Notes under the pieces: model-generated
Told to the model about the DNA's origin: nothing
Seen by the model: only the letters and a program-made list of their open reading frames with translations
The model's database searches: none
Translations under genes and position numbers: made by a program
Source: JBNIDL01 sp050108195
GTDB taxonomy: Bacteria; Pseudomonadota; Gammaproteobacteria; Enterobacterales; Enterobacteriaceae
Length of the DNA: 64,000 nucleotides
Direction of reading: 5' to 3'
NCBI GenBank assembly: GCA_050108195.1
Contig: JBNIDL010000001.1
Coordinates: 62,001 to 126,000 of the forward strand
Shown here: piece by piece, positions 9,749 through 20,476 of the stretch
How positions within the stretch are numbered: position 1 is the stretch's first letter
Layout: the number at the start of each line of letters is the position of its first letter

Positions 9749-12250
9749 ATGTTAAAAAAATTATTCAAAAAATTATTTATAAGCAAAAACAAAAGAGTTT
9801 TAAACGAAATATCTGGTCTAGTTAAAAAAATAAACAAAATTGAACCTGTTTTGAGAAAATTAAGCGATAAACAACTTTTTAATAAAACAAAAGAATTTAA
9901 AGAGAGATATCTTATTAGCAAAAATTTAAATGATTTTTTAACAGAAGCATTTGCTGTAGTAAGAGAAGCAAGTAGAAGAGTTTACGGTATGAGACATTTT
10001 GATGTACAAATATTAGGAGGAATTATTTTAAATAAATGTTGCATAGCAGAAATGATGACTGGAGAAGGAAAAACTTTAACATCTACGCTTCCAGCTTATT
10101 TGAATGCTTTAAGTGGAAAAGGTGTTCATATAGTTACTGTTAATGATTATTTAGCTAAAAGAGACGCTGAAAACAATAAAGAGCTTTTTGAATTTTTAGG
10201 ATTAACAGTTGGTGTTAATATATCTGGTTTATCAAAAGATAAAAAAAAAGATGCTTATATGTCAGATATAACATATGGAACAAATAATGAATTTGGATTT
10301 GATTATTTAAAAGACAATATGGTTTATAATTTAGAAGACAAAGTTCAAAGAAAATTAAACTATGCTTTATTAGATGAAGTAGATTCCATATTAATAGATG
10401 AAGCTAGAACACCTTTAATTATTTCTTCGATATCTGATGTAGATTTAAAAATTTATTATATTATAGACAGTTTTGTTCCTTATTTTGTTAAACAAAACAA
10501 AGAAGATACAGCAAATTTTACAGGAAATGGACATTTTTTTGTAGATGAAAAAACAAAACAAATAAATTTAACTGAACGTGGTTTTATTTTAATAGAAAAT
10601 TTATTAACTAAAAATAATATTTTAAAAAATAAAGATAGTCTTTATTCATCAAATAATATGATATTAATTCATTATATGATCTCTGCATTAAGGGCTCATA
10701 TTTTATTTGTAAAAAATGTAGATTATATAGTCAAAGACAACAAAATTTTAATAGTAGATGAACATACAGGTAGAATCATGCCTGGCAGGAGATGGTCTGA
10801 TGGTCTTCATCAATCAATAGAAGCTAAAGAAAAAGTTAAAATTAATCAGGAAAATCAAATTTTGTCTTCAATAACTTTTCAAAATTACTTCAGATTATAT
10901 AAAAAACTATCAGGCATGACAGGAACAGCTTATACAGAACTTTATGAATTTAAAGAGATATATAATTTAGACACTTTTGTAATACCCACTAATAAACCTA
11001 TGATAAGAAAAGATTACCCAGATTTAGTTTATATTACCGAAAAAGAAAAAATAAAAGCGATAATAAAAGACATAAAAAAATGTAGAAAAAGAAGACAACC
11101 TGTGCTTGTAGGAACTATTTCCATAGAGAAATCAGAAATAATTTCTAAAGAATTATATAAAATTGGTATACCTCATAATGTTTTAAATGCTAAATTTCAT
11201 AAAATGGAAGCTGATATAATATCCCAAGCTGGCAGACCTGGTTGTGTTACAATAGCTACAAATATGGCGGGTAGAGGTACGGATATTGTTTTAGGGGGCA
11301 ATTTAAAAGCCACAGAGAAAAAAAATTTAAATAAAAAGAACTTTTTGTTAAAAAAAAAAAATTGGGAAAAAAGACATAAAGAAGTTTTATCTAATGGTGG
11401 ATTACATGTTATAGGAACTGAAAGACATGAATCTAGAAGAATTGATAATCAATTAAAGGGTAGATCTGGAAGACAAGGTGATGTAGGGTCTTCAAGATTT
11501 TATTTATCTATGGAAGATGATTTAATGAGAATATTTACATCTGAAAGAGTATTTAATTTAATAAAAAAGATAAATTTTAAAAGTAATTTAGGAGTTATAG
11601 AACATCCGTGGATAACAAAAGCAATATTGAACGCACAGAAAAATATAGAAAATAGAAATTTTGATATTAGAAAACAATTAATAGAATATGATGATATTAT
11701 AAACGATCAAAGAAAAATAATATATAAACAAAGAAATTATTTTTTAAAAATAAAAGATGCAGGAACTATATTAGAAAATATAAAAAAAGATGTAGTAAAA
11801 AAAATTATAAATAAGTTTTTAAAAAAAAAAAATTTAAAAAAATTTAGAAAATATATAAGAAAATATTTTAATATAAATATATCAATTTTAAATAAGGAAG
11901 ACAATAATTTAAAGAAGATATTATATTTAGAAATAATAGAAAAAATGAATTTCAATAAAGAAAAAATAGAAAACATATTCGGGTTTGACTTTGTTAAAGA
12001 TCTAGAAAAAAAAATAATTTTATATTCAATAGATAAAGTTTGGAAACAACATTTATTATTAATGGACGATTTAAGAGAAGGTATTCATCTAAGAAGTTAT
12101 GCTCAAAAAGATCCTAAGGAAGAATATAGAAAGGAATCTTTTTTTATGTTTGAAGAAATGTTAAATATATTGCAATATGAAATAATTATTAATATAAATA
12201 ATTTACCAAATAATTTTAAAAGCAAATTAAAATTTTTTAAAAATTATTGA
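9749..12250 (+). CDS. secA: Preprotein translocase ATPase SecA (C-terminal tail missing)
   Basis: The motor that drives unfolded preproteins through SecYEG. Walker A is MTGEGKT (about residues 103-109), the DEAD-like region is [14 protein letters not shown], and [16 protein letters not shown] is intact. Length is 833 against 901. The protein stops just after the helical scaffold ([18 protein letters not shown]). It therefore lacks the flexible linker and the Cys-rich zinc-binding tail that docks SecB in E. coli. Two 12-A runs (11350-11361, 11821-11832) are in frame. The end overlaps convergent coaE by 24 bases. Confidence 0.97.
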   Translation: MLKKLFKKLFISKNKRVLNEISGLVKKINKIEPVLRKLSDKQLFNKTKEFKERYLISKNLNDFLTEAFAVVREASRRVYGMRHFDVQILGGIILNKCCIAEMMTGEGKTLTSTLPAYLNALSGKGVHIVTVNDYLAKRDAENNKELFEFLGLTVGVNISGLSKDKKKDAYMSDITYGTNNEFGFDYLKDNMVYNLEDKVQRKLNYALLDEVDSILIDEARTPLIISSISDVDLKIYYIIDSFVPYFVKQNKEDTANFTGNGHFFVDEKTKQINLTERGFILIENLLTKNNILKNKDSLYSSNNMILIHYMISALRAHILFVKNVDYIVKDNKILIVDEHTGRIMPGRRWSDGLHQSIEAKEKVKINQENQILSSITFQNYFRLYKKLSGMTGTAYTELYEFKEIYNLDTFVIPTNKPMIRKDYPDLVYITEKEKIKAIIKDIKKCRKRRQPVLVGTISIEKSEIISKELYKIGIPHNVLNAKFHKMEADIISQAGRPGCVTIATNMAGRGTDIVLGGNLKATEKKNLNKKNFLLKKKNWEKRHKEVLSNGGLHVIGTERHESRRIDNQLKGRSGRQGDVGSSRFYLSMEDDLMRIFTSERVFNLIKKINFKSNLGVIEHPWITKAILNAQKNIENRNFDIRKQLIEYDDIINDQRKIIYKQRNYFLKIKDAGTILENIKKDVVKKIINKFLKKKNLKKFRKYIRKYFNINISILNKEDNNLKKILYLEIIEKMNFNKEKIENIFGFDFVKDLEKKIILYSIDKVWKQHLLLMDDLREGIHLRSYAQKDPKEEYRKESFFMFEEMLNILQYEIIININNLPNNFKSKLKFFKNY

Positions 12251-12850
12251 AGAAAAATATTTATGTAAACTTATTACTTCTTCTTTTAAACTTTTTATAT
12301 TTTTGTTGTTGTAAATAACAAAATTTGATTTTCTTGATTTATATTCTCTATTGGCTTGAAATGATAAAATGTTTTTTATAATTGAATAATTTAAATTGTC
12401 TCTTATTTTTACTCTTGATATTTGATTATTTATTTTAGTATCTACTAATAATATATGTTTTAAATATTCTTGTAAATTTAACTCAAATAATAAAGGAATG
12501 ACTAAAACTATATATTTACAATTTTTTTTTTCTAATATTTTTTTTATAGTTTTTTTAATTATTATATTATGTACTAGTTTTTCTAGCCAAATTTTGTTAT
12601 GAAAAGATTTAAAAAAAATTTCTTTTAACATTATTTTATTATTTGTATTTTTTATTCCAAATTTATTCTTAATAGAATTAACTACTAATTTATTTTTAAA
12701 TAATATATTTCTGGATATTAAATCAGTATCAATAACAGGTATTCCTAATTTTAAAAAAATATTGGAAACTGTAGTTTTTCCACATCCTATACCTCCAGTT
12801 AAAGATAACAAATTACATTTTAAATTTTTTAAAATTAATAAACTTTTCAT
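12227..12850 (-). CDS. coaE: Dephospho-CoA kinase CoaE
   Basis: It catalyses the last step of coenzyme A synthesis, phosphorylating the 3'-OH of dephospho-CoA. The P-loop [11 protein letters not shown] is at residues 17-27, followed by IPVIDTD (E. coli INVIDAD) and VIPLLFE. Length is 207, normal for the family. As in E. coli it lies next to secA on the opposite strand; mutT, yacG and zapD, normally nearby, are absent. Together with coaD, panB and panC it keeps the CoA pathway partly represented. Confidence 0.94.
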   Translation of the reverse strand: MKSLLILKNLKCNLLSLTGGIGCGKTTVSNIFLKLGIPVIDTDLISRNILFKNKLVVNSIKNKFGIKNTNNKIMLKEIFFKSFHNKIWLEKLVHNIIIKKTIKKILEKKNCKYIVLVIPLLFELNLQEYLKHILLVDTKINNQISRVKIRDNLNYSIIKNILSFQANREYKSRKSNFVIYNNKNIKSLKEEVISLHKYFSSIIFKKF

Positions 12851-12990
12851 AAAAATATATTAAAATGATTATTTTTTTTTAAAAAAATTAAATTTTATTT
12901 AATTTTTATAAAATTATATTATTATAGTATAAAAAAGTTAATTTATTAATTTTTTTTTTAATAATAAATATATACTAAGGTATTGCAAAC

Positions 12991-15639
12991 ATGTTAAATC
13001 AGATAGATATTGATAAAGTTGAAACGAGTGATTGGATAAAATCTATTGATAGCGTTATAAAAAATGATGGTATATGCAGAGCTAATTTTTTAATTGAAAA
13101 CATTATTAATTTTATTAATGAAAAGTATTCTTTAAATAAAAATTACGATTATTACATAAACTCTATAAAAGAGTGCGAAGAACATTTGTATCCTGGTAAT
13201 TTAGATATAGAAAAAAAACTATGTTCAATAACAAGATGGAATGCATTAATGATAATATTAAGAGCGTCTAAAAAAAAATTAGATTTAGGTGGACATATAT
13301 CTTCATTTCAGTCTTATTCTACAATATACGAAGTATTTTTTAATCATTTTTTTAAAGCAAAAGGTAATAATCATGACGGTGATTTAATATATTTTCAAGG
13401 ACATTCTTCTCCAGGAATATATGCTAGGGCCTTCTTAGAAGGAAGAATTAAAAAAAGTCAAATTGATAATTTTAGACAAGAAATATACAACAATGGATTA
13501 CCTTCTTACCCACATCCTAGATTAATGCCAAATTTTTGGCAGTTTCCAACAGTTTCAATGGGATTAAGTGTTGTTACATCTATATATCAAGCTAAATTTC
13601 TTAAATATTTAGAAAATCGTAATTTAAAAAAAAATATAGACAGAACTGTATATGTTTTTTTAGGTGATGGAGAAATGGACGAACCTGAATCTAAAGGTTT
13701 GTTAAATATAGCATCAAGAGAGAATCTTGATAACTTAATATTCATAATTAATTGTAATTTACAAAGGTTAGACGGTCCAGTTTTAGGAAATAGTAAAATA
13801 ATAATAGAATTAGAAAAAATATTTTTAGGATCAGGGTGGGAAGTTATAAAAGTAATTTGGGGAGGGTTATGGGACAAACTATTCAAAAAAGATAAAAGTA
13901 AAAAATTAATAAAATTAATTAGTGAAACTAATGACGGTGACTATCAAAATTTAAGGTCTAAAGATGGAAATTACATTCGTAACAATTTTTTTAGAAAATA
14001 TAAAGAAACATTTAAATTAGTAAAAGATATGACAGATGAAGAAATATGGGAACTAAATCATGGTGGTCATGATTTTAACAAAATATATTCGGCTATAAAA
14101 AAAGCAAAAAGTATTTCTAAAAAACCAGTAGTTATACTTTTTCACACTATAAAAGGATTCGGAATTAAATCAATTGAAGGTAAAAATATAGCGCATCAGG
14201 CTAAAACAGTTTCTAAAGATGATTTATACAATTTTAAAAAGCATTTAAAATTAGATTTTATAACCGACAAAAACATAGATTTATTAGAATATATAAAGTT
14301 AGAAAAGTATTCTGAAGAATATAATTATTTACATAATAGAAGAGAGAAGTTAAATGGATATGTTCCATTTAGAAAGAATAATTTTTATAAAGAAATAATA
14401 TTACCTGAAATAAGTGATTTTAATTCTTTGTTTATTAAACAAAAAAAAAATTTTTCAACTACAGTAGCTTTTGTAAGGATTTTAAACATTTTGTTAAAAA
14501 ATAGAAATATTAAAGATATATTGGTGCCAATAGTAGCAGATGAGGCTAGAACATTTGGAATGGAAGGATTATTTAATAAGATAGGCATATATAATTCACA
14601 AGGTCAAAAATATATACCGAATGATAAAGATAGTATATTCTGTTATAGAGAAAGTAAAACTGGTCAAATTTTGCAAGAAGGAATAAATGAAGTTGGTGGA
14701 GCTTCCTCTTGGATAGCTGCAGCTACATCTTATGTTAACAATGACTTTCCAATGATTGCTTTTTATATATACTATTCAATTTTTGGATTTCAAAGAACAG
14801 GAGATTTATTTTGGGCGGCAGCTGACCAGCAAGCAAAAGGATTTTTAATTGGAGCTACAGCTGGTAGAACTACTTTAAATGGAGAAGGATTGCAGCATGA
14901 AGATGGACATAGTCATATATTTTCATTAACAATACCTAGTTGTATTTCTTATGATCCATCTTATGGATACGAACTGGCTGTAATAATTCACAGTGGATTA
15001 AACAGAATGTATGGAATTAACAAAGAAAACGTCTATTATTATATTACTTTGTATAACGAAAGTTATGACATACCTGAAATGCCAAAAAATTCATATTATG
15101 GTATATGCAAAGGAATGTATAAGTTAGAAGAGCTAAACGGAAATATTGAAGAAATACAATTAATAGGTTCTGGGGCTATATTAAATCAAGTAAGAATGGC
15201 AGCTAAAATTTTATCTGTTGATTATAATATTAAAACAACAGTATATAGTGCTACATCTTTTACAGAATTAACTAGAGATGCGCAAGACTGTGAAAGATGG
15301 AACATGTTAAATTTTAATAAAAAACCTAAAATTCCATATTTAAGAAAAGTGTTAAATTCTTTTCCTATAGTAGTTGCTACAGATTATATAAAATCTTATG
15401 CCGAACAAATTAGACCATTTGTTCCAACAAAAAGGTTTAGGGTTTTAGGTACAGATGGCTTTGGTAGGTCAGATAGTAGAGAAAATCTTAGAAAATATTT
15501 TGAAATTGATTTATATTATATTGTAATTGCTAGTTTATATGAAATGTTAAAATTAGATAAAATTTCATTTGATACTTTGAAAGAAGCAGTTAAAAAATTT
15601 GATATTGATTTAGATAAAAAAAATCCTAGAACTCTATAA
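12991..15639 (+). CDS. aceE: Pyruvate dehydrogenase E1 component AceE
   Basis: A thiamine-diphosphate enzyme that decarboxylates pyruvate and acetylates the E2 lipoyl group. It is full length (882 against 887). The TPP motif begins with GDGEMDEPES at about residue 225 and closes with the NCN near residue 257. The gene starts an aceE-aceF-lpd operon in the E. coli order. An AAGG lies 11 bases before the ATG. pdhR, the usual upstream repressor gene, is not present; 140 bases separate it from divergent coaE. Its cofactor need fits the retained thiamine transporter. Confidence 0.97.
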   Translation: MLNQIDIDKVETSDWIKSIDSVIKNDGICRANFLIENIINFINEKYSLNKNYDYYINSIKECEEHLYPGNLDIEKKLCSITRWNALMIILRASKKKLDLGGHISSFQSYSTIYEVFFNHFFKAKGNNHDGDLIYFQGHSSPGIYARAFLEGRIKKSQIDNFRQEIYNNGLPSYPHPRLMPNFWQFPTVSMGLSVVTSIYQAKFLKYLENRNLKKNIDRTVYVFLGDGEMDEPESKGLLNIASRENLDNLIFIINCNLQRLDGPVLGNSKIIIELEKIFLGSGWEVIKVIWGGLWDKLFKKDKSKKLIKLISETNDGDYQNLRSKDGNYIRNNFFRKYKETFKLVKDMTDEEIWELNHGGHDFNKIYSAIKKAKSISKKPVVILFHTIKGFGIKSIEGKNIAHQAKTVSKDDLYNFKKHLKLDFITDKNIDLLEYIKLEKYSEEYNYLHNRREKLNGYVPFRKNNFYKEIILPEISDFNSLFIKQKKNFSTTVAFVRILNILLKNRNIKDILVPIVADEARTFGMEGLFNKIGIYNSQGQKYIPNDKDSIFCYRESKTGQILQEGINEVGGASSWIAAATSYVNNDFPMIAFYIYYSIFGFQRTGDLFWAAADQQAKGFLIGATAGRTTLNGEGLQHEDGHSHIFSLTIPSCISYDPSYGYELAVIIHSGLNRMYGINKENVYYYITLYNESYDIPEMPKNSYYGICKGMYKLEELNGNIEEIQLIGSGAILNQVRMAAKILSVDYNIKTTVYSATSFTELTRDAQDCERWNMLNFNKKPKIPYLRKVLNSFPIVVATDYIKSYAEQIRPFVPTKRFRVLGTDGFGRSDSRENLRKYFEIDLYYIVIASLYEMLKLDKISFDTLKEAVKKFDIDLDKKNPRTL

Positions 15640-15648
15640 GAGGTTGTA

Positions 15649-16782
15649 ATGAGAAGAACGATAAAAATGCCAGATATAGGTAATTTAAAAATGGAAGTAA
15701 CTGAAATTTTAGTAGAAATAGAGGATGAAATCAAAAAAAATGATCATATTATATCAGTAGAAGGTGAAAAGACTTCTTTAGAAATAACTTCACCTTACAA
15801 TGGTTATGTAAAAAATATTTTAATAAATATAGGAGATTTTGTTATAACTGACACTAAATTAATAAAATTAGAAGAAAAAAAAAATAAAGAAAAAGTTTAC
15901 AAGAGTCCATTAAAAAAAGATGAAATTGATATACATACAACCCCTTCAGTAAGAAGAATTGCCAGAGATTATAATATAGATCTATCTAAAGTAAAAGGAA
16001 GTGGAAGATTGAACAGAATAACTTGTAATGATTTACAAAATCATATAAACAAGATAGAAAAAAATAATAAAAAAGAAGAATATAAATCTAATAGTAAAGA
16101 TTTAACTAAAATAGAAATTTTTTCAGGAAATCATTTATATCAATCTTGGTCAAAAGTTCCACATGTTACTCAGTTTGAAGAGGCAGACATAACAAATTTA
16201 GAAGATTTTAGAAAAAATAAAAATTTAGAAATAGAAAAAAAAAATGAAAATTATAAAATAACAATTTTATCATTTATAGTTAAAGTTGTATCAAATGCTT
16301 TAACTATTTTTCCTAAATTTAATAGTTTTCTATCTGAAGACAATAAAAAAATTATTTTTAACAATTTTATAAATATAAAAATAGCTATAAATACAGAATA
16401 TGGTTTGTTCACACCGACTATAAATTCTCCAAATAAAAAAAGTATATCAGAAATATCAAAAATAATAATCGATTTAAGCAAAAAAGCTCACTCTAACACT
16501 TTAAATTTAAGTGATATTAATAAAGGTAGTTTCACTATTTCTAATTTAGGTAGTTTTGGAGCTGGAATTTTTACTCCGATAGTAAATTATCCTGAAATAT
16601 CAATATTAGGTGTTTCTTCTTCTTATATAAAACCAGTATGGAACGGAAAAAAATTTTTTCCTAAATTGTATTTACCAATGTCTTTATCGTATAATCATAG
16701 AGTAATAAATGGTGTAGAAGCTGTTAACTTTATTAAATATATTAAGAAAAATCTTGAAGATGTTAGAGAAATAATTATGTAA
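15649..16782 (+). CDS. aceF: Dihydrolipoamide acetyltransferase (PDH E2) AceF, single lipoyl domain
   Basis: The core of the PDH complex; it transfers acetyl from lipoamide to CoA. Domains in order: one lipoyl domain with target Lys41 in EGEKTSLE, a peripheral-subunit-binding domain at about residues 98-134 (TPSVRRIARDYNID), and the acyltransferase domain. E. coli AceF has three lipoyl domains and 630 residues; this has 377. The active-site motif reads HRVING (His350, Asn354), with Asn where E. coli has Asp. An AGAGG lies upstream of the ATG, 9 bases after aceE. Confidence 0.95.
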   Translation: MRRTIKMPDIGNLKMEVTEILVEIEDEIKKNDHIISVEGEKTSLEITSPYNGYVKNILINIGDFVITDTKLIKLEEKKNKEKVYKSPLKKDEIDIHTTPSVRRIARDYNIDLSKVKGSGRLNRITCNDLQNHINKIEKNNKKEEYKSNSKDLTKIEIFSGNHLYQSWSKVPHVTQFEEADITNLEDFRKNKNLEIEKKNENYKITILSFIVKVVSNALTIFPKFNSFLSEDNKKIIFNNFINIKIAINTEYGLFTPTINSPNKKSISEISKIIIDLSKKAHSNTLNLSDINKGSFTISNLGSFGAGIFTPIVNYPEISILGVSSSYIKPVWNGKKFFPKLYLPMSLSYNHRVINGVEAVNFIKYIKKNLEDVREIIM

Positions 16783-16802
16783 GTTATTTTCAAAATAAAA
16801 AA

Positions 16803-18203
16803 ATGGATAATTTAATGAAAATGAAATTTCAAATAGTAGTTTTAGGGTCAGGTCCTGCAGGTTATTCTGCTGCGTTTCGTTGCGCAGATCTAGGAATGAA
16901 TGTCGCGCTTATAGAAAAATATAAAGATATAGGTGGTGTTTGTTTAAACGTAGGTTGTATACCATCTAAATCTTTGTTGTATTTATCAAAAAATATAAAT
17001 GATTCTAAATATTTTTTCAAAAAAGGAATATTAAATTATCATAATTATTCATTAAACATTAAAAACATAGTTTCTTGGAAAAATAAAATAATAAAAAAAA
17101 TGTCTAAAGGATTAAAATATTTGTCTAAAAAACGTAATATTAAAATTCTTAGAGGTAATGCAACTTTTTTAGATAAAAATAACTTGATTGTATTAAACGA
17201 AAAAGGAGAGATAAAAGTAAATTTTCAAAATGCTATAATAGCTACAGGATCTAAGCCTATGATGATCGAAAATGTAAATAAAAGCGATCGTATTTGGGAT
17301 TCTACAAAAGCATTATCACTACCTTTTATACCTAAAAAATTACTAATAATAGGAGGAGGAATAATAGGGTTAGAAATAGCGACTATATACACGGCAATTG
17401 GAAGTTATGTGGAAATAGTAGAAAAAAGTGATAGTATTTTACAAAATTTAGATGAAGACATATTAGAATCATATAAAAATTATATAACCCCTCTATTTAA
17501 AATAAAAACAAAAATCAAAATTTTAGAAGTAATTGAGTTTTCAGATTATGTTTATGTCACTTTCATTAATGAAAAAAAAATAAAAATAAAAAATAAATAT
17601 GATGCTGTTCTAGTTTCTATTGGAAGAAAACCTAATATAGACTGTATAGGAAAACTAAAAATAAAATTAGGCAAACTTAATAACATTATAGTAAATAATA
17701 GAATGAAAACAAATATAAGAAACATTTATGCTATAGGTGATGTTATAGGAGAGCCAATGTTAGCACATAAAGGTATGTATGAGGGTAAATTGGTGGCAGA
17801 AATAATTTCAGGAAAAAATTATGAATTTGATGCTTCAATAATGCCTTGTGTTGCCTATACAAATCCAGAAATATCTTGGATAGGAATTACAGAGAAAATA
17901 GCAATAAAAAATAATATAGATATAAAAGTATCAGTATTGCCTTGGATAGTATCTGGTAAAGCTGTTGCAATAAATTCTCATAAAGGTATTATTAAGCTAA
18001 TATTTGATAAAAAATATAATAGAATCATAGGAGGCAGTGCAGTTGGGTCAAATGCTGGAGATTTATTATGCGAAATTGGTTTAGCTATAGAAATGGGTTG
18101 CACATCTAAAGATATAGCTTTAACTATTCATCCTCATCCTACAATAGGAGAATTAGTTAAATTAGCAGCAGAAAATGTTGAAGGAACTATAACTGATTTC
18201 TAA
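16803..18203 (+). CDS. lpd: Dihydrolipoamide dehydrogenase Lpd
   Basis: The FAD enzyme (E3) that reoxidises dihydrolipoamide with NAD. The N-terminal FAD loop is VLGSGPAGYSAA (about residues 13-24), the redox disulphide is C47-C52 in GGVCLNVGCIPSKS, the NAD loop is IIGGGIIGLE, and the C-terminal HPHPTIGE supplies the catalytic His-Glu pair. Length is 466 against 474. It is the third gene of the PDH operon. The start may be any of three closely spaced ATGs (residues 1, 5 and 7). Confidence 0.97.
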   Translation: MDNLMKMKFQIVVLGSGPAGYSAAFRCADLGMNVALIEKYKDIGGVCLNVGCIPSKSLLYLSKNINDSKYFFKKGILNYHNYSLNIKNIVSWKNKIIKKMSKGLKYLSKKRNIKILRGNATFLDKNNLIVLNEKGEIKVNFQNAIIATGSKPMMIENVNKSDRIWDSTKALSLPFIPKKLLIIGGGIIGLEIATIYTAIGSYVEIVEKSDSILQNLDEDILESYKNYITPLFKIKTKIKILEVIEFSDYVYVTFINEKKIKIKNKYDAVLVSIGRKPNIDCIGKLKIKLGKLNNIIVNNRMKTNIRNIYAIGDVIGEPMLAHKGMYEGKLVAEIISGKNYEFDASIMPCVAYTNPEISWIGITEKIAIKNNIDIKVSVLPWIVSGKAVAINSHKGIIKLIFDKKYNRIIGGSAVGSNAGDLLCEIGLAIEMGCTSKDIALTIHPHPTIGELVKLAAENVEGTITDF

Positions 18204-18260
18204 ACTTTTTATTTTTAATATTATTTTTTTTATGTTTGTTTATTAAATATTTAATAACAT

Positions 18261-18785
18261 ATGAAAAGTGTTGTAAAAGTTTTAATATCTAAAAAAAAAA
18301 TAGCCAAACGTGTTAATGAATTAGGCAAATCTATAAGTAGTTACTATAAAAATATAAATAATAATATTTTATTCATAGGAATTTTAAAAGGAGCTTTTAT
18401 ATTTATAGCAGATTTATGCAGAGCTGTAACAATTTCTCACGAGATAGATTTTATAATTATTTCAAGTTACGGTAATAAAAAAAATAGTTCAAATTCTAAA
18501 ATAAAAATAATAAAAGATTTAGATATTGATGTTAAAAACAAAAATATTTTAATAGTAGAAGATATAATAGATTCAGGAAAAACTTTAAATTTTTTGATAA
18601 ATATTCTTTTGTTAAGGAATCCTAAATCTATAGCAACTTGTTCTTTATTGAATAAACCTTTTAAAAGAGTAGTTGACGTTAATATCGAATGGATAGGATT
18701 TAATATACCTAATGATTTTGTTGTTGGTTATGGGATAGATTATGCTCAAAAATACAGATTTTTGCCTTTTATAGGTAAAATATAA
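18261..18785 (+). CDS. hpt: Hypoxanthine phosphoribosyltransferase Hpt
   Basis: Purine salvage enzyme converting hypoxanthine (and guanine) plus PRPP to the nucleotide. The PRPP-binding motif ILIVEDIIDSGKTL is at about residues 96-109, preceded by GILKGAFIF near residue 40. Length is 174 against 178. In E. coli it also follows lpd at a short distance. It converges on panC with only 4 bases between the stops. Confidence 0.93.
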   Translation: MKSVVKVLISKKKIAKRVNELGKSISSYYKNINNNILFIGILKGAFIFIADLCRAVTISHEIDFIIISSYGNKKNSSNSKIKIIKDLDIDVKNKNILIVEDIIDSGKTLNFLINILLLRNPKSIATCSLLNKPFKRVVDVNIEWIGFNIPNDFVVGYGIDYAQKYRFLPFIGKI

Positions 18786-18789
18786 TAGA

Positions 18790-19650
18790 CTAAAACGATA
18801 AGTTTAATTTAATATTATCTATTAATTTAATATTTCTTATTTTAAAAACTACTAATATTATAGCTTTTTTAGTATTTTTAGTTATATTGCTTAAGTCATA
18901 CAAATCTTTTATTTCTAATAATAATATTTTTATGTTTTTTTTTAATAGTTTTTTTCTTATTTTTTTTAAAATTTTATTTAATTTTTCTATGTTTTTTGAA
19001 TTTTCAATTATAGAAGAGTAATTTTTTAATAGTTTGTATACTTCTGTCGCTTTATCTTTTTCTTCTTTTATTAAAAAATTATTTCTAGAACTTAATGCTA
19101 ACCCATTTTTATCCCTAACAATAGGAGACGATAATATTTTTATGTCATAATTTAAATCTTTTACTAATTTTTTTACAATTAATAATTGTTGATAATCTTT
19201 TTCCCCAAAAACTACAAAATTAGGAGTAACTATATTAAATAATTTAGTCAATATTGTTGTTACACCTCTAAAATGATTTTTGTTTTTTTTATTTTCTAAA
19301 ATGTCTGTATATTTGTACACATTAACAAAAGTTTTATAATCTTTTAGATTTTTATACATTGACTTTTCATTTGGGCAAAAAATTATATCAACTAAATTTT
19401 TTTTTAAAGTATTTATATCTTTATTTAAAGTTCTTGGATATCTAATAAAATCTTTTTTAGATTCGAATTGAATGACATTTACAAATATACTTACTATTAC
19501 AATATCAGAGTAAGTTTTTCCTAATTTTATAAGAGAGATATGTCCTTTATGTATATTACCCATAGTTGGAATAAACGATATTTTTTTATTTTTTAACTTT
19601 ATTTTTTTTATTAAATATACAATATCTCTTATTTTCTTAATTACTAACAT
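18790..19650 (-). CDS. panC: Pantothenate synthetase PanC
   Basis: It joins pantoate and beta-alanine with ATP to give pantothenate. The nucleotide-binding FIPTMGNIHKGH (about residues 26-37), VFGEKDYQQL and the LSSRN motif are characteristic. Length is 286 against 283. It is the last gene of a minus-strand folK-panB-panC group as in E. coli. panD, which supplies beta-alanine and lies beside panC in E. coli, is missing here. Confidence 0.96.
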   Translation of the reverse strand: MLVIKKIRDIVYLIKKIKLKNKKISFIPTMGNIHKGHISLIKLGKTYSDIVIVSIFVNVIQFESKKDFIRYPRTLNKDINTLKKNLVDIIFCPNEKSMYKNLKDYKTFVNVYKYTDILENKKNKNHFRGVTTILTKLFNIVTPNFVVFGEKDYQQLLIVKKLVKDLNYDIKILSSPIVRDKNGLALSSRNNFLIKEEKDKATEVYKLLKNYSSIIENSKNIEKLNKILKKIRKKLLKKNIKILLLEIKDLYDLSNITKNTKKAIILVVFKIRNIKLIDNIKLNLSF

Positions 19651-19663
19651 TAGTTTCTTCTTA

Positions 19664-20449
19664 TTAAAATATAATATGTTTTTTAGAAGGAAATTCCTTA
19701 TTTTTTACTTCTTTTATATAAGATTGAACTGCTTTTGAAATACTTCCATTATCTATAAGAAAATTTTTAGAAAAAAAAGGAGGATTATTTGTTATGCCTA
19801 TTAAATCTTGCATAACTAATATTTGTCCATCTATATCTATTCCTGATCCAACTCCTATTACTGGAATTTTTAATTTACTTGCTACTGTTTTCGAGATAGA
19901 AGATTTTACGCATTCTAAAACAAGTAATTTTGCTCCAGATTTTTCTATTTCTAATGCATAATTCAAAATTTGATCTTCTTTAAGTATACTACTTTTCCTA
20001 CTATATTTACCTATTAAATTTGCAGATTGAGGTAATAACCCGATATGGCCACATACTGGTACAAATTTTTCTGTTAATTCAGTTATTATATTATTTACCC
20101 ATTTAAATCCAACTTCCAATTTTACCATATTTGCACCAGACTTTATTATTTTTTCTGCATTTTTGCAGGCTGAATTAATATTCGTATAACTCATGAATGG
20201 CATATCTGCTATTAAAAAAGCACTATTAGCTCCTTTCCTAACACATTTAGTGTGATAAATAATATCTTCAACATTTACATTTATTGTGTTTTTGTATCCT
20301 TTAATGGTCATTCCTAAGGAATCTCCTATTAACATAACTTTAATGCCTTCTCTTTCAAAGAGTTTCGCAAAAGAATAATCATATACTGTTAAAGCTGGTA
20401 TTTTAATTTTATTTTTTTTGTAATAATTTAAATTAGAAATAGTTTTCAT
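19664..20449 (-). CDS. panB: Ketopantoate hydroxymethyltransferase PanB
   Basis: It transfers a hydroxymethyl group from methylene-tetrahydrofolate to 2-oxoisovalerate, the first committed step to pantothenate. It shows TVYDYSFAKLFE, IGDSLGMTIKG, ADMPFMSY, KLEGG-like MVKLEVG, GHIGLLPQ and IGVGSG. Length is 261 against 264. It lies 13 bases upstream of panC in the same direction. The 2-oxoisovalerate source is not visible in this window. Confidence 0.96.
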   Translation of the reverse strand: MKTISNLNYYKKNKIKIPALTVYDYSFAKLFEREGIKVMLIGDSLGMTIKGYKNTINVNVEDIIYHTKCVRKGANSAFLIADMPFMSYTNINSACKNAEKIIKSGANMVKLEVGFKWVNNIITELTEKFVPVCGHIGLLPQSANLIGKYSRKSSILKEDQILNYALEIEKSGAKLLVLECVKSSISKTVASKLKIPVIGVGSGIDIDGQILVMQDLIGITNNPPFFSKNFLIDNGSISKAVQSYIKEVKNKEFPSKKHIIF

Positions 20450-20476
20450 TTTATATAAATTAGTTTTAACTGAAAT

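Noticed and set aside
16696..16713. Inactive AceF because of Asn in HRVING
   Set aside because: Asn is found at this position in the active Azotobacter vinelandii enzyme, so loss of function is not implied.
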